Positions 52,102 to 59,757 of a stretch of 64,000 bases of DNA are shown here, in pieces. Both the position numbers and the translations under genes were made by a program. Every line of letters starts with the position of its first letter. The stretch's first letter is position 1. Under the pieces are notes generated by a model. The model saw only the letters and a list, made by a program, of their open reading frames with translations, searched no databases and was not told the DNA's origin. The DNA is from Streptomyces pristinaespiralis (GTDB lineage: Bacteria; Actinomycetota; Actinomycetes; Streptomycetales; Streptomycetaceae), in contig NZ_CP011340.1 of the NCBI RefSeq assembly GCF_001278075.1, positions 7,313,501-7,377,500 of the forward strand, read 5' to 3'.

Positions 52102-52644
52102 AGCCTCTGCCCGGACCCGGCCGGGGCGACCCGGGGGCGGGTCAGGTTGCGGCTGGCGGACGGGATGTGCGGGACGGGGACCGGGGCCTACGCGGGTGGC
52201 CCGGCGGCGGGGGTGCGCGCGGCCAGGGAAAGTGCCGCGGTTCCGGTGCCCGGAACGTCCAGGTGTGCCCAGGAGGGGGGCGCCGACATGCACGCCGGAG
52301 GGCGGGTGGCGGACGCACTGGCGTGACGTGGGCCGGGTGCCCACGCAGGTGTGCCGGGCGGCCGGGTGCGCCGTCGGTACGCCGGTGGGCACGTGGCGCG
52401 GGGGAGCCGATGCCGGTGGCCGGAGGGCCTGGGGCGCACAGGGGCGTGCGTACGCCGGTGGGCCGGAGAGTGGCGGCGCATGCGGCGTGGTCACGGGGGC
52501 CGCAGGCCTACGCGGGTGGCCGGGCGGCCGGGGTGCGCCGTCGGTACGCCGGTGGGCACGTGGCACGGGGAGCCGATGCCGGTGGCCCGGAGGCCGGGGC
52601 GCACGAGGGTGTGCGCCATGGGGCGCCGGTCACCGGACGACGCA
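52102..52644. repeat. gene-free region of imperfect direct repeats
   Basis: No supportable gene in the 631-bp gap. A segment of about 95 bp at 52353-52450 recurs at 52519-52615, 166 bp later, with only a few differences. Its left flank GGCCTACGCGGGTGGCC occurs at 52186 and 52505. GTACGCCGGTGGG is seen three times (52378, 52450, 52545). The open frames through it encode Arg/Gly/Ala repeats without family similarity. It may be a decayed tandem array or a family of non-coding repeats. Confidence 0.75.
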
Positions 52645-52692
52645 CGCAGGGCCCGTGCCGGGCGACTCGTGTCGCCCGGCACGGGCCCTGCG
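52645..52692. terminator. 22-bp perfect hairpin
   Basis: 52645-52666 pair without mismatch to 52671-52692 around a TCGT loop, the longest perfect hairpin found in the window. It lies just downstream of the CbiX-like gene (minus strand), so it is most likely that gene's terminator. Confidence 0.85.
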
Positions 52693-52732
52693 CGTGATGC
52701 TCCTCGTCGGCCGTGACCGCCGCCCGGTGACG

Positions 52733-53650
52733 TCAGTGGGGCGGCGTCCCGGGCTGCGGCGCGATGCCCAGCGCGGTCGTGTACTGCGACAGCACCAGCT
52801 TGCCGATCGCCGGGTACGCGCCGAGCGCCTCCGCGGCCGGGCAGCCCGCGTCCTTCGCGGCGGCGTCGAGCAGGCCCTCGGGCAGCTCAGGACCCACCAG
52901 GTACGGGGCGAGAGCCAGCTGCACCGACCCGGAGCCGCGCAGCTGCTCCGCGATCGCGGCGACCGAGCCCTCCTCGTCGAGCGCGGCGGCCATCACCGGC
53001 ACGGCCAGGCGCGCGGCGAGCAGCATGCCGGTGATCCCCGCGGCCTGCACCGCTTCCTCGCCGCCCACGGTGGCCAGAATGATGCCGTCGGCGGCGGTGG
53101 CCACCGTGAACAGCCGGGCGCGGTCGGCGCGCGCCAGACCGGCCTCGGAGAGGCGTACGTGCACGGCCTCGGCCAGCAGCGGGTGCGGGCCCAGGACGTC
53201 GGTCAGCTCCGCGGCGGCGCGGCTGTCCATGACGGCCTGTCGGACGCGGCGCATCAGCGCGTTGTCCGGGCCCGCCAGCAGCGGCACGACGACCGCGGCG
53301 GGTCCCTCGGGCTCCGCCACCTCACGACCGGCGGCCTTGGCGATCTCGTAGCGCTCGGTACGCCGTGCGGCGGTGTGCGCGAGCACGTTCTGCAGCGTGG
53401 GGTAGTCGGCGTCGTCACCGTCGAGGTAGCCGATGGCGACGTCGAGGCCGGGCAGCTCGGACCGGGCGATGCTTATGACCTCTTCGGCCAGGCTGCGCGT
53501 GGTGGGCGACGGGGCGCCGGGCACAGCGAGCACGAGGGCGGGCGCGCCCTCGGGAGCCGCCACGGGCTCCGGGCGACGGTGTCGCCCGGACTGGCGGGGT
53601 CGCGGCATTCGTACAGGCAGGCCGGGTGCAGGCCCAGTGGAGGAGCTCAT
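52733..53650 (-). CDS. CbiX/sirohydrochlorin-chelatase-like protein lacking the usual catalytic histidines
   Basis: 305 residues with a basic N-terminal tail and two chelatase-like half domains (ALVLAVPGAPSPTTRSLAEEVISIAR and GIILATVGGEEAVQAAG). Other recognised parts are GYLDGDDADYPTLQNVLAHT, LGPHPLLAEAVHVRLSEAGL and APYLVGPELPEGLLD. Where chelatases have AHGSR and a second His in PLFL..GxH, this has AVPGAPS and PLLAGPDN. It may have lost metal insertion and serve as a binding or regulatory relative. TAGCAT eight nt before the ATG and no ribosome site suggest a leaderless message. Confidence 0.75.
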   Translation of the reverse strand: MSSSTGPAPGLPVRMPRPRQSGRHRRPEPVAAPEGAPALVLAVPGAPSPTTRSLAEEVISIARSELPGLDVAIGYLDGDDADYPTLQNVLAHTAARRTERYEIAKAAGREVAEPEGPAAVVVPLLAGPDNALMRRVRQAVMDSRAAAELTDVLGPHPLLAEAVHVRLSEAGLARADRARLFTVATAADGIILATVGGEEAVQAAGITGMLLAARLAVPVMAAALDEEGSVAAIAEQLRGSGSVQLALAPYLVGPELPEGLLDAAAKDAGCPAAEALGAYPAIGKLVLSQYTTALGIAPQPGTPPH

Positions 53651-53722
53651 GGCGCCGCATGCTACTGGTTTTGCCTGAGCGGCTGTTCGGGGAGGGGGCG
53701 GACGAGCGTCATCTGTCCCGGT

Positions 53723-54733
53723 TTATCCCGTGGGGCGTTCGTGACCGTCCCGCCACCCCGTCCCACCTGGGACGTAGAGCATCGTCGGATGCTCCGGCAA
53801 CCGCAGTTCACCGGCCGCGAGGGAGGCCGCGAGGCGCAGCGCACCGAAGAGCGGGTCGCCGTCCGCGGGCACCTGGCGGGCGTGCGGCAGCTGCCCGGCC
53901 AGCTCGGCACGCAGCGGGCCGAGCAGCGGTTCGCCCAGCTTCAGCAGTCCGCCCGTCAGGGCGACCTCGCAGCCCTCCGGCACCTCGTCCGCCGGAGGGC
54001 AGACGGCGGCTGCGGCCTCCGCGATGTGCCCCGCGGCCCGCTCGAGGATGCCCGCCGCCACCGGGTCGTGCCCGGCGCACCGGCCGACCTCGGGGGCGAA
54101 GGAGGCGAGCACCGCGGGCCGGTCCGTGCGGGGGTAGAGCATCCCCGGCACCTCCGCGGCCGGGCCGAACGTCGACTCCATCCGCTCCAGCAGTGCGGCC
54201 GAGCCGCCCCGCCGGCCGTCGTGGGCGCGCAGCGCCGCCTCGAGCCCGGCCCTTCCGATCCAGGCGCCGCTGCCGCAGTCGCCGAGCAGGTGGCCCCAGC
54301 CGTCGGCACGTCGCCAGGAGGTCAGGTCGGTGCCGAGGGCGATCATTCCGGTGCCGGCCGCCACCACCGCCCCCGGCACGTCGCCCAGCGCGCCCGCGTA
54401 CGCCGTGACCGCGTCGGCGGCCAGGCCCATTCGCCGCACGCCGAGCGCGTTCTCCAGCGCGGCGGGCAGTTCGGCCCGCAGCCGGCCGCCCAGTGTGGCC
54501 ATCCCGGCCGCGCCGATCACCACGGCGGACAGCCGGCCGGTCCCGGCCTTCTCCATGAGCTCCCGCACCATGGGAACCAACTGCTCCCGCATGTGCCCGG
54601 CGTCGATCCCCGCGCCGCCGGTGCGCACCGGCTCGGCGGAGAAGGCGGTCCGCGCCTGCGCCGGCTGCCCGGCCTCCGCGAGCGCCACGCGCAGTCCGGA
54701 GCCGCCCGAGTCCACACCCAGCACCCAGCTCAC
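53723..54733 (-). CDS. BadF/BadG/BcrA/BcrD-type ATPase (N-acetylglucosamine kinase-like)
   Basis: 336 residues of the actin-like ATPase fold. The phosphate-1 loop is LGVDSGGSGLRVALAEAG, with VVAAGTGMIALGTD (phosphate 2), GWGHLLGDCGSGAWIG and ALTGGLLKLGEP (adenosine loop). This pattern fits N-acetylglucosamine or related sugar kinases. The GTG at 54733 is used; upstream residues are not conserved and the ribosome site is weak. The gene is divergent from ung. Confidence 0.85.
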   Translation of the reverse strand: MSWVLGVDSGGSGLRVALAEAGQPAQARTAFSAEPVRTGGAGIDAGHMREQLVPMVRELMEKAGTGRLSAVVIGAAGMATLGGRLRAELPAALENALGVRRMGLAADAVTAYAGALGDVPGAVVAAGTGMIALGTDLTSWRRADGWGHLLGDCGSGAWIGRAGLEAALRAHDGRRGGSAALLERMESTFGPAAEVPGMLYPRTDRPAVLASFAPEVGRCAGHDPVAAGILERAAGHIAEAAAAVCPPADEVPEGCEVALTGGLLKLGEPLLGPLRAELAGQLPHARQVPADGDPLFGALRLAASLAAGELRLPEHPTMLYVPGGTGWRDGHERPTG

Positions 54734-55051
54734 GGCAGCCGCCGGGTGAGGGGGCGGGCGTCTTGACGCGGCGACAGCTCGTTCACGCGACTCCAGGAAG
54801 AAGGGGACCGGCAACGACGGCGGCAGCCTATCCCCAGGTCGGCCATGTCGGTGTGCGACGGGGGAGGTTGGGGCCGTAGGGGCGCTGTTCCGGACCGGCG
54901 GTCGAGTGCGGCCCGTCCGCGTCCCCGCGGTCTCCCCGGCGGGCGCGAGCGCTCAGGGTCCGCTGGGCGTCCTCGGGCGTCGACGTCTGCGGGGCCCGGG
55001 CACTGCACCGCCGGTCGGAGGGCACTGTGTGGGCCGGTAGAGTGACGGGCC
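54734..55051. other. gene-free gap between the BadF-like gene and ung
   Basis: A 318-bp gap. It must hold divergent promoters. The only one I can support is the -10 of ung (55038-55043). No repeat, RNA gene or coding frame with similarity was seen. Confidence 0.5.
55038..55043 (+). promoter_or_regulatory. -10 element of a probably leaderless ung message
   Basis: TAGAGT ends 8 nt before the GTG of ung. There is no ribosome site between, so transcription would start at or next to the start codon. A -35 could not be recognised. Confidence 0.4.
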
Positions 55052-55729
55052 GTGGCAGCACGACCGTTGAGTGAACTTGTGGAGCCCGGCTGGGCCGAGG
55101 CGCTGCGCCCCGTCGCCGGGCGCATCGCGGCGATGGGTGACTTCCTGCGTGCGGAGATCGCGGCGGGCCGGACCTATCTGCCGGCAGGGCAGCATGTTCT
55201 GCGCGCCTTTCAGCAGCCCTTCGACGAGGTGCGGGTGCTGATAGTGGGACAGGACCCCTACCCCACACCGGGAATGGCGATCGGCCACAGCTTCGCGGTC
55301 GCACCCGAGGTCCGTTCGCTGCCGGGCAGTCTGGAGAACATCTTCCGGGAACTGCACACGGACCTCGGCGTGGACCGCCCGTCGAACGGCGACCTGACTC
55401 CCTGGACCCGTCAGGGTGTGCTGCTGCTCAACAGGGCGCTGACGACGGCCCCTCGCAAGCCCGGGGCGCACCGCGGCAAGGGCTGGGAGGAAGTGACCGA
55501 GCAGGCCATCAGGGCGCTCGCCGCCCGGGGCAAGCCGCTGGTGTCGGTGCTGTGGGGTCGTGACGCCCGCAATGCCCGCCCCCTGCTGGGTGACCTGCCG
55601 GCCATCGAGTCCGCGCACCCCTCGCCGATGTCGGCGGACCGGGGCTTCTTCGGTTCACGGCCCTTCAGCCGTACCAACGAACTCCTGCTCCGGCAGGGGG
55701 CCCAGCCGGTCGACTGGCGGCTCCCGTAG
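55052..55729 (+). CDS. ung: uracil-DNA glycosylase
   Basis: 225 residues, family 1 UNG, removing uracil from DNA to start base-excision repair. Motif A is [17 protein letters not shown], which contains the catalytic Asp. Motif B is [23 protein letters not shown], with the catalytic His and the minor-groove loop. [11 protein letters not shown] holds the uracil-pocket Asn. The residue after GQDPY is Pro, where many bacterial UNGs have His. GTG at 55052 is the start, with a -10 box ahead. Confidence 0.92.
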   Translation: MAARPLSELVEPGWAEALRPVAGRIAAMGDFLRAEIAAGRTYLPAGQHVLRAFQQPFDEVRVLIVGQDPYPTPGMAIGHSFAVAPEVRSLPGSLENIFRELHTDLGVDRPSNGDLTPWTRQGVLLLNRALTTAPRKPGAHRGKGWEEVTEQAIRALAARGKPLVSVLWGRDARNARPLLGDLPAIESAHPSPMSADRGFFGSRPFSRTNELLLRQGAQPVDWRLP

Positions 55730-55748
55730 CCACAACGAGGACGCAGCA

Positions 55749-55973
55749 CGCGTACGGGGCGGTGATCTCCCGCAACAGGGTCAGCGCCTCGCGCAGTTGT
55801 GTCATCCGGCGCTTGCCGAGGTGGGCCTTCCCCTCCTTCTCGGCCTCGGCGACCACGGCGTCGGCGACGGTCTTGGCCGCCGAGGCCCGCCCGGCGCCGC
55901 GGACCGGCCTGGCCCGCTTGTCGGTCGGGTCCGGCATCCGCTTCACATAGCCGGCCTCGGCCAGGACATCGCC
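55749..55973 (-). pseudogene. MarR-family C-terminal relic
   Basis: The minus strand between ung and the BNR protein gene contains a stretch like the wing and C-terminal helices of a MarR regulator (AGYVKRMPDPTDKRARPV, then KRRMTQLREALTLLREI). It has no intact DNA-binding start and continues without a normal stop. I read it as a truncated gene. Confidence 0.5.
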
Positions 55974-55997
55974 CTCGCCCTGGGACGGGAGCGCACC

Positions 55998-56234
55998 ATG
56001 CCGGAGCCCGCCGCGGCCGACGCGGCGGACCGGGTGTGGACCCTGCGCTTCCCGCCCCGGCCGTGGCCGCTGCCGAAGGCGCGGCTCGTCGCCACCGACA
56101 CCGACCGGGCCCGCGGCACGGGGGAGGAGATCAGCGCGCCGATCTCGGCGCTGCTGATGCTCCTCACCGGCCGTGCGCAGCATCTCCTCCCTCCGCCGCG
56201 CCCCGGCGCTCGCGCAGTCTCCGGACCGACGTGA
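55998..56234 (+). pseudogene. relic of a mycothiol-dependent maleylpyruvate-isomerase-family gene
   Basis: An open stretch starting MPEPAAADAADRVWTLRF and containing WPLPKARLVATDTDRARG and PISALLMLLTGR. This resembles the C-terminal domain of mycothiol-dependent (DinB-like) proteins, whose N-terminal four-helix domain is missing here. Together with the MarR fragment it fills the 514-bp gap 55730-56243, which has no intact gene. Confidence 0.45.
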
Positions 56235-56243
56235 GTCTCCCCC

Positions 56244-57329
56244 TCACTTCATGACGGCCGCCCGCACGCACAGCACGTCCGGCAGATGTGAGGCGAGCAG
56301 CTGCCAGCTGTCGCCGTCGTCCGCGCTCGCGTACACCTCGCCGTTGCGGTTGCCGAAGTAGACGCCCGCCGGGTCGGCGTCGTCCGTGCACAGGGCGTCC
56401 CGGAGCACCGTGCCGAAGTGATCGCCCTCGGGCAGGCCGGCCGACAGCGCCTCCCAGGTCTCGCCCGCGTCACCGGTGCGGTACACGCGGCAGCGGCGCT
56501 CGGCGGGGACACGGTCCGCGTCGGCGGTGATCGGGAACACGTACGCGGTGTTCGCGCGGTGCGGATGCGCGGCCATGGCGAAGCCGAAGTCCGACGGCAG
56601 CCCGGTCCCGATGTCGGTCCACTTCGCCCCGGCGTCGTCGCTGCGGAACACGCCCCAGTGGTTCTGCAGATACAGACGGTCGGGGTCTACGGCGTCCTGC
56701 GCGATCTTGTGGACGCACTGGCCGAACTCCGGGTTCGGGTCGGGGAGGAAGACCGCCGACACGCCCTGGTTCGACGGTGTCCAGCTCTCCCCGCCGTCCT
56801 TCGAGCGGAACACCCCGGCCGTGGACACGGCGACCGTCACGGCCAGCGGGTCCCTCGGATCGGTGATCACGGTGTGGACGGCTTCTCCGCCGCCGCCGGG
56901 CACCCACTGGGAACGCGTCGGGTGCTCCCACAGCGGCCGGACGAGCTCGAAGCTGGCGCCGCCGTTCTCCGAGCGGAAGAGCGCCGCGGGCTCGGTGCCC
57001 GCGTAGACCACGTCCGGGTCGGCGTCGGAGGCGGGGTGCAGCTGCCAGACGCGCTCCAGCGACGCGCCCGTGTCCTGGGGGAACTTGACGGCCGGCTTCT
57101 CCGGCTCGGTCCAGGTCTTTCCCAGGTCGTCCGAGTGGAACACCGACGGGCCCCAGTGCGCGCTGTCGCCGCCGACGAGGAGCCGTGGCACGGCGCGGCG
57201 GGTGTCGATGCCGATCGAGTACACGGCCTGCGCGTTGAAGTGCGGGCTACTGAACTCCCAGGTGCCGCCGCTCCTGCGGCCGATGAAGAGCCCTTTGCGT
57301 GTGCCCACGGTAAGAAGAACATCGGTCAT
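56244..57329 (-). CDS. BNR/WD40-type beta-propeller protein (sialidase-like)
   Basis: 361 residues of repeated BNR/Asp-box type: SDDLGKTWTEP, SENGGASFELV, SKDGGESWTPS, SDDAGAKWTDI, TGDAGETWEAL and SADDGDSWQLL (S/T-x-D-x-G-x-x-W). No signal peptide is visible. The start MTDVLLTVGTRKGLFIG is typical of the cytoplasmic WD40/YVTN group, which includes glycosidase-like and exo-sialidase-like proteins of unknown substrate. GGAGG lies 10 nt before the ATG. Confidence 0.85.
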   Translation of the reverse strand: MTDVLLTVGTRKGLFIGRRSGGTWEFSSPHFNAQAVYSIGIDTRRAVPRLLVGGDSAHWGPSVFHSDDLGKTWTEPEKPAVKFPQDTGASLERVWQLHPASDADPDVVYAGTEPAALFRSENGGASFELVRPLWEHPTRSQWVPGGGGEAVHTVITDPRDPLAVTVAVSTAGVFRSKDGGESWTPSNQGVSAVFLPDPNPEFGQCVHKIAQDAVDPDRLYLQNHWGVFRSDDAGAKWTDIGTGLPSDFGFAMAAHPHRANTAYVFPITADADRVPAERRCRVYRTGDAGETWEALSAGLPEGDHFGTVLRDALCTDDADPAGVYFGNRNGEVYASADDGDSWQLLASHLPDVLCVRAAVMK

Positions 57330-58070
57330 GACCTGCTACCTCCAGGACGCCTTTGTCTCGGTTGTGGGCCAGTCTGCACCCGGCCACTGACAGTGGCCCG
57401 CAGGACGCTCTCGGCGCAGGTGGGCGCCCTTCACCCGGACCGGCCCGGCAATGGAAGTGCTGACCGCCGGCAGCCCCGGAACTCATCGGTGACACGGAAA
57501 CGCGGACACATCGGCCGCCCCGGCCCCACGCGTCCACGCGCCGCCCCGGCGGGGGCCGAGCCACGCTTGCCCGCGCCGACCCGACCGCGCCCGCCCGCAC
57601 CGACCCGCACCGCGCCGACCCGCGCCGCGCGACCCGCCCGCACCGACCCGCACCGCGCCGCGCGACCCGCCCGCACCAACCCGTACTGCGCTGCGCCTGC
57701 GCGCCGACCCGCGCCTGTGCGCAAAACGTGGCGTGCGCAGCGAGCCCGCGCGGAAGGCGGGCCCCCGCGGGCCCGCTGCAACGCGGACCCCGCGCCGACC
57801 CGCACCGCGCCCGCCTGCGTCGAGACTGCCCGCACCGACCCGCACCGCGCCGACCCGCGGCGCGCGACCCGCCCGCACCGACCCGTACTGCGCTGCGCCT
57901 GCGCGCCGACCCGCGACTGTGCGCAAAATGTGGCGGGCGCAGCGAGCCCGCGCGGAAGGCGGGCCCGCGCGGGCCCGCTGCAACGCGGACCCCGCGCGGG
58001 CACACCGCAGCCGCAGCTGCCTCGCGCGGAGGCGGCTGCCGACCGCCTCCGCGGCGCGGCCCGACACCGC
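57330..58070. repeat. gene-free GC-rich tract with long direct repeats
   Basis: In the 741-bp gap between the BNR and OYE genes, 57661-57794 recurs at 57863-57996, 202 bp later, over 134 bp with about six differences and no gaps. 57601-57650 also recurs near 57837-57886 with one difference. The unit contains a conserved core GTGCGCAAAA(C/T)GTGGCG. Surrounding sequence is built of CGACCCGCACC-like strings. Open frames crossing it encode only Arg/Gly/Ala-rich repeats. I see no gene. Confidence 0.8.
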
Positions 58071-59150
58071 TCAGACCGAGCGGTGGTACTGCTGCGGCAC
58101 GTGCACATCGCCGCCCAGTTCGCGTGCCGCGTGACGCGCCCACGAGGGGTTGCGGAGCAGCTCGCGGCCGAGCAGCACCGCGTCGGCCTCGCCGTTCGCG
58201 AGGATCTTCTCCGCCTGCTCCGCGTCCGTGATCAGGCCGACCGCGGCCACCGGCAGGTCGGTCTCCGCCTTGACCCGTGCCGCGAACGGAACCTGGTAGC
58301 CGGGGCCGGTGGGGATCCGCACGCGGGCCGCGTTGCCGCCGCTGGAGACGTCCAGGAGGTCCACGCCGTGCTCCTTGAGGAGCGAGGCGAAGCGGACGGT
58401 GTCGTCCGGTGTCCAGCCTCCCTCCTCGAGCCAGTCCGTGGCCGAGATCCGGAAGAACAGCGGCAGTTCCTCGGGCCAGACGGCGCGCACCGCGTCCACG
58501 ACCTCCAGCGCGAAGCGCACGCGGTTGTCGAAGGAGCCCCCGTACTCGTCGGTGCGGTGGTTGCTGTGCGGTGACAGGAATTCGCCGATCAGGTAGCCGT
58601 GCGCGCCGTGGATCTCGGCGACCTTGAACCCGGCGTCCAGGGCGCGGCGGGCCGCGTCGGCGAACTGCCCGACGATCTCGGCGATCTGCACCCCGGTCAG
58701 CTCGTCCGGTACGGGATGCCCCTCGACGAAGGGGATCGCGCTGGGCGCCACGGGCTGCCATCCGTGCTGCTCCGGACCGACCGGCTCGCCGCCGTTCCAC
58801 GGCCGGTCGGTCGACGCCTTGCGTCCGGCATGGGCGATCTGGATGCCGGGCACCGTGCCCTGGCTCTCGAGGAACGCGGTGATCCGGCGGAACGCCGCGA
58901 CCTGGGTGTCGTTCCAGATGCCGAGGTCGGCGGGGCTGATGCGTCCCTCGGGACTCACCGCGGTGGCCTCGACGAGGATGAGGCCGGTGCCGCCGGCGGC
59001 GCGGGCGGCGTAGTGGGCGAAGTGCCAGTCGCCGGCGACGCCCGCGTTCGGGCCGAAGACCTCGGCGCTGTACTGGCACATCGGCGCCATCCAGACGCGG
59101 TTGGGGATGGTCAGTGACCGAAGGGCGTAGGGCTCGAACAACGCGCTCAC
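58071..59150 (-). CDS. NADH:flavin oxidoreductase, YqjM-type Old Yellow Enzyme
   Basis: 359 residues, an FMN-binding TIM barrel that reduces activated C=C bonds with NAD(P)H. YqjM-class marks are APMCQYSAE (Cys near the flavin), QIAHAGRKAST (substrate-binding His), AEIHGAHGYLIGEFLSPHSNHRTDEYGGSFDNR and the C-terminal ADAVLLGRELLRNPSW. GTG at 59150 with CGGAG upstream. It is divergent from the ArsR-like regulator, whose repeated boxes fill the gap. Confidence 0.93.
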   Translation of the reverse strand: MSALFEPYALRSLTIPNRVWMAPMCQYSAEVFGPNAGVAGDWHFAHYAARAAGGTGLILVEATAVSPEGRISPADLGIWNDTQVAAFRRITAFLESQGTVPGIQIAHAGRKASTDRPWNGGEPVGPEQHGWQPVAPSAIPFVEGHPVPDELTGVQIAEIVGQFADAARRALDAGFKVAEIHGAHGYLIGEFLSPHSNHRTDEYGGSFDNRVRFALEVVDAVRAVWPEELPLFFRISATDWLEEGGWTPDDTVRFASLLKEHGVDLLDVSSGGNAARVRIPTGPGYQVPFAARVKAETDLPVAAVGLITDAEQAEKILANGEADAVLLGRELLRNPSWARHAARELGGDVHVPQQYHRSV

Positions 59151-59168
59151 TGCGGGCTCCGTTCGGGA

Positions 59169-59335
59169 GAGGTCCGGTGTACTCCTCGTACGATAGACAC
59201 CGTAGTACGATGGAAGTCAAACTACGAGGGATATCGAACTACGAGAGCCGCCGAATTTCGCCGGTCACCGGTTCCGGGTGAGGGACGACGTGAGAGGGGA
59301 ACCACGAGGGGCGTCGAACTACGAAGGGCCTCGTA
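59169..59335. promoter_or_regulatory. repeated ACTACGA boxes between OYE and ArsR-like genes
   Basis: AACTACGAGGG (59220-59230), TCGAACTACGAG (59234-59245), AACCACGAGGG (59300-59310) and GTCGAACTACGAAGGG (59313-59328) form a direct set. CCTCGTAC occurs in the opposite orientation near 59184-59191 and 59329-59336, with GTAGTACGA at 59202. The repeats lie over the presumed divergent promoters, suggesting binding sites for the ArsR-like protein (inference). Confidence 0.6.
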
Positions 59336-59367
59336 CCATGGACCTCCCCGGACGAAGCGGAGCCGTC

Positions 59368-59718
59368 GTGACCACCGTGACCAGCCCTCGAGTGCTCGCC
59401 CACCCCGGCCGCGACGAGATCCGGCTGGAGAACGTGCTCCATGCCCTCGCCGACCCGATGCGACTGCGTGTCGTGCGTGAACTCGCGGCCGGTGAGGCGG
59501 ACCTGACGTGTTCCGACATCGAGCTGCCGGTCACCAAGTCGACGACCACCCACCACTTCCGGGTGCTGCGCGAGAACGGCGTGATCCGCCAGACCTACCA
59601 GGGCACCGCGAAGATGAACGGCCTGCGGCGGGACGACCTCGAAGCGCTGTTCCCCGGCCTGCTCGACCGGGTCCTCGAAGCGGCGGAGGCCCAGGAACGC
59701 CGCCTCGCCGACGACTGA
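59368..59718 (+). CDS. ArsR-type winged-helix regulator
   Basis: 116 residues from the GTG at 59368 (VTTVTSPRVLAHPGRDE), chosen for the GGAG five nt upstream. Starts at 59278 and 59338 are open but less supported. The helix-turn-helix is DIELPVTKSTTTHHFRVLRENGVI, with LENVLHALADPMRLRVVRELA before it. There is no Cys-rich metal site, so the signal is probably a small molecule and not a metal. It is divergent from the OYE gene and likely controls it. Confidence 0.88.
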   Translation: MTTVTSPRVLAHPGRDEIRLENVLHALADPMRLRVVRELAAGEADLTCSDIELPVTKSTTTHHFRVLRENGVIRQTYQGTAKMNGLRRDDLEALFPGLLDRVLEAAEAQERRLADD

Positions 59719-59757
59719 CACGCCCCCGGGACCAGCCTTCGCCGGCGTTCGCCCTCG

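Noticed and set aside
52196..54766. Plus-strand frame across the repeat region, the CbiX-like gene and the BadF-like gene
   Set aside because: Both genes beneath it are well supported on the minus strand. The frame's first part only translates the repeats.
57585..58000. CRISPR array
   Set aside because: There are only two or three long copies, no short regular repeats with unique spacers, and no cas genes in the window.
57247..59220. A 658-codon minus-strand frame spanning the OYE gene and the repeat tract
   Set aside because: It runs in another frame to the OYE protein and consists of Arg/Gly/Ala repeats. The real gene ends at 58071.
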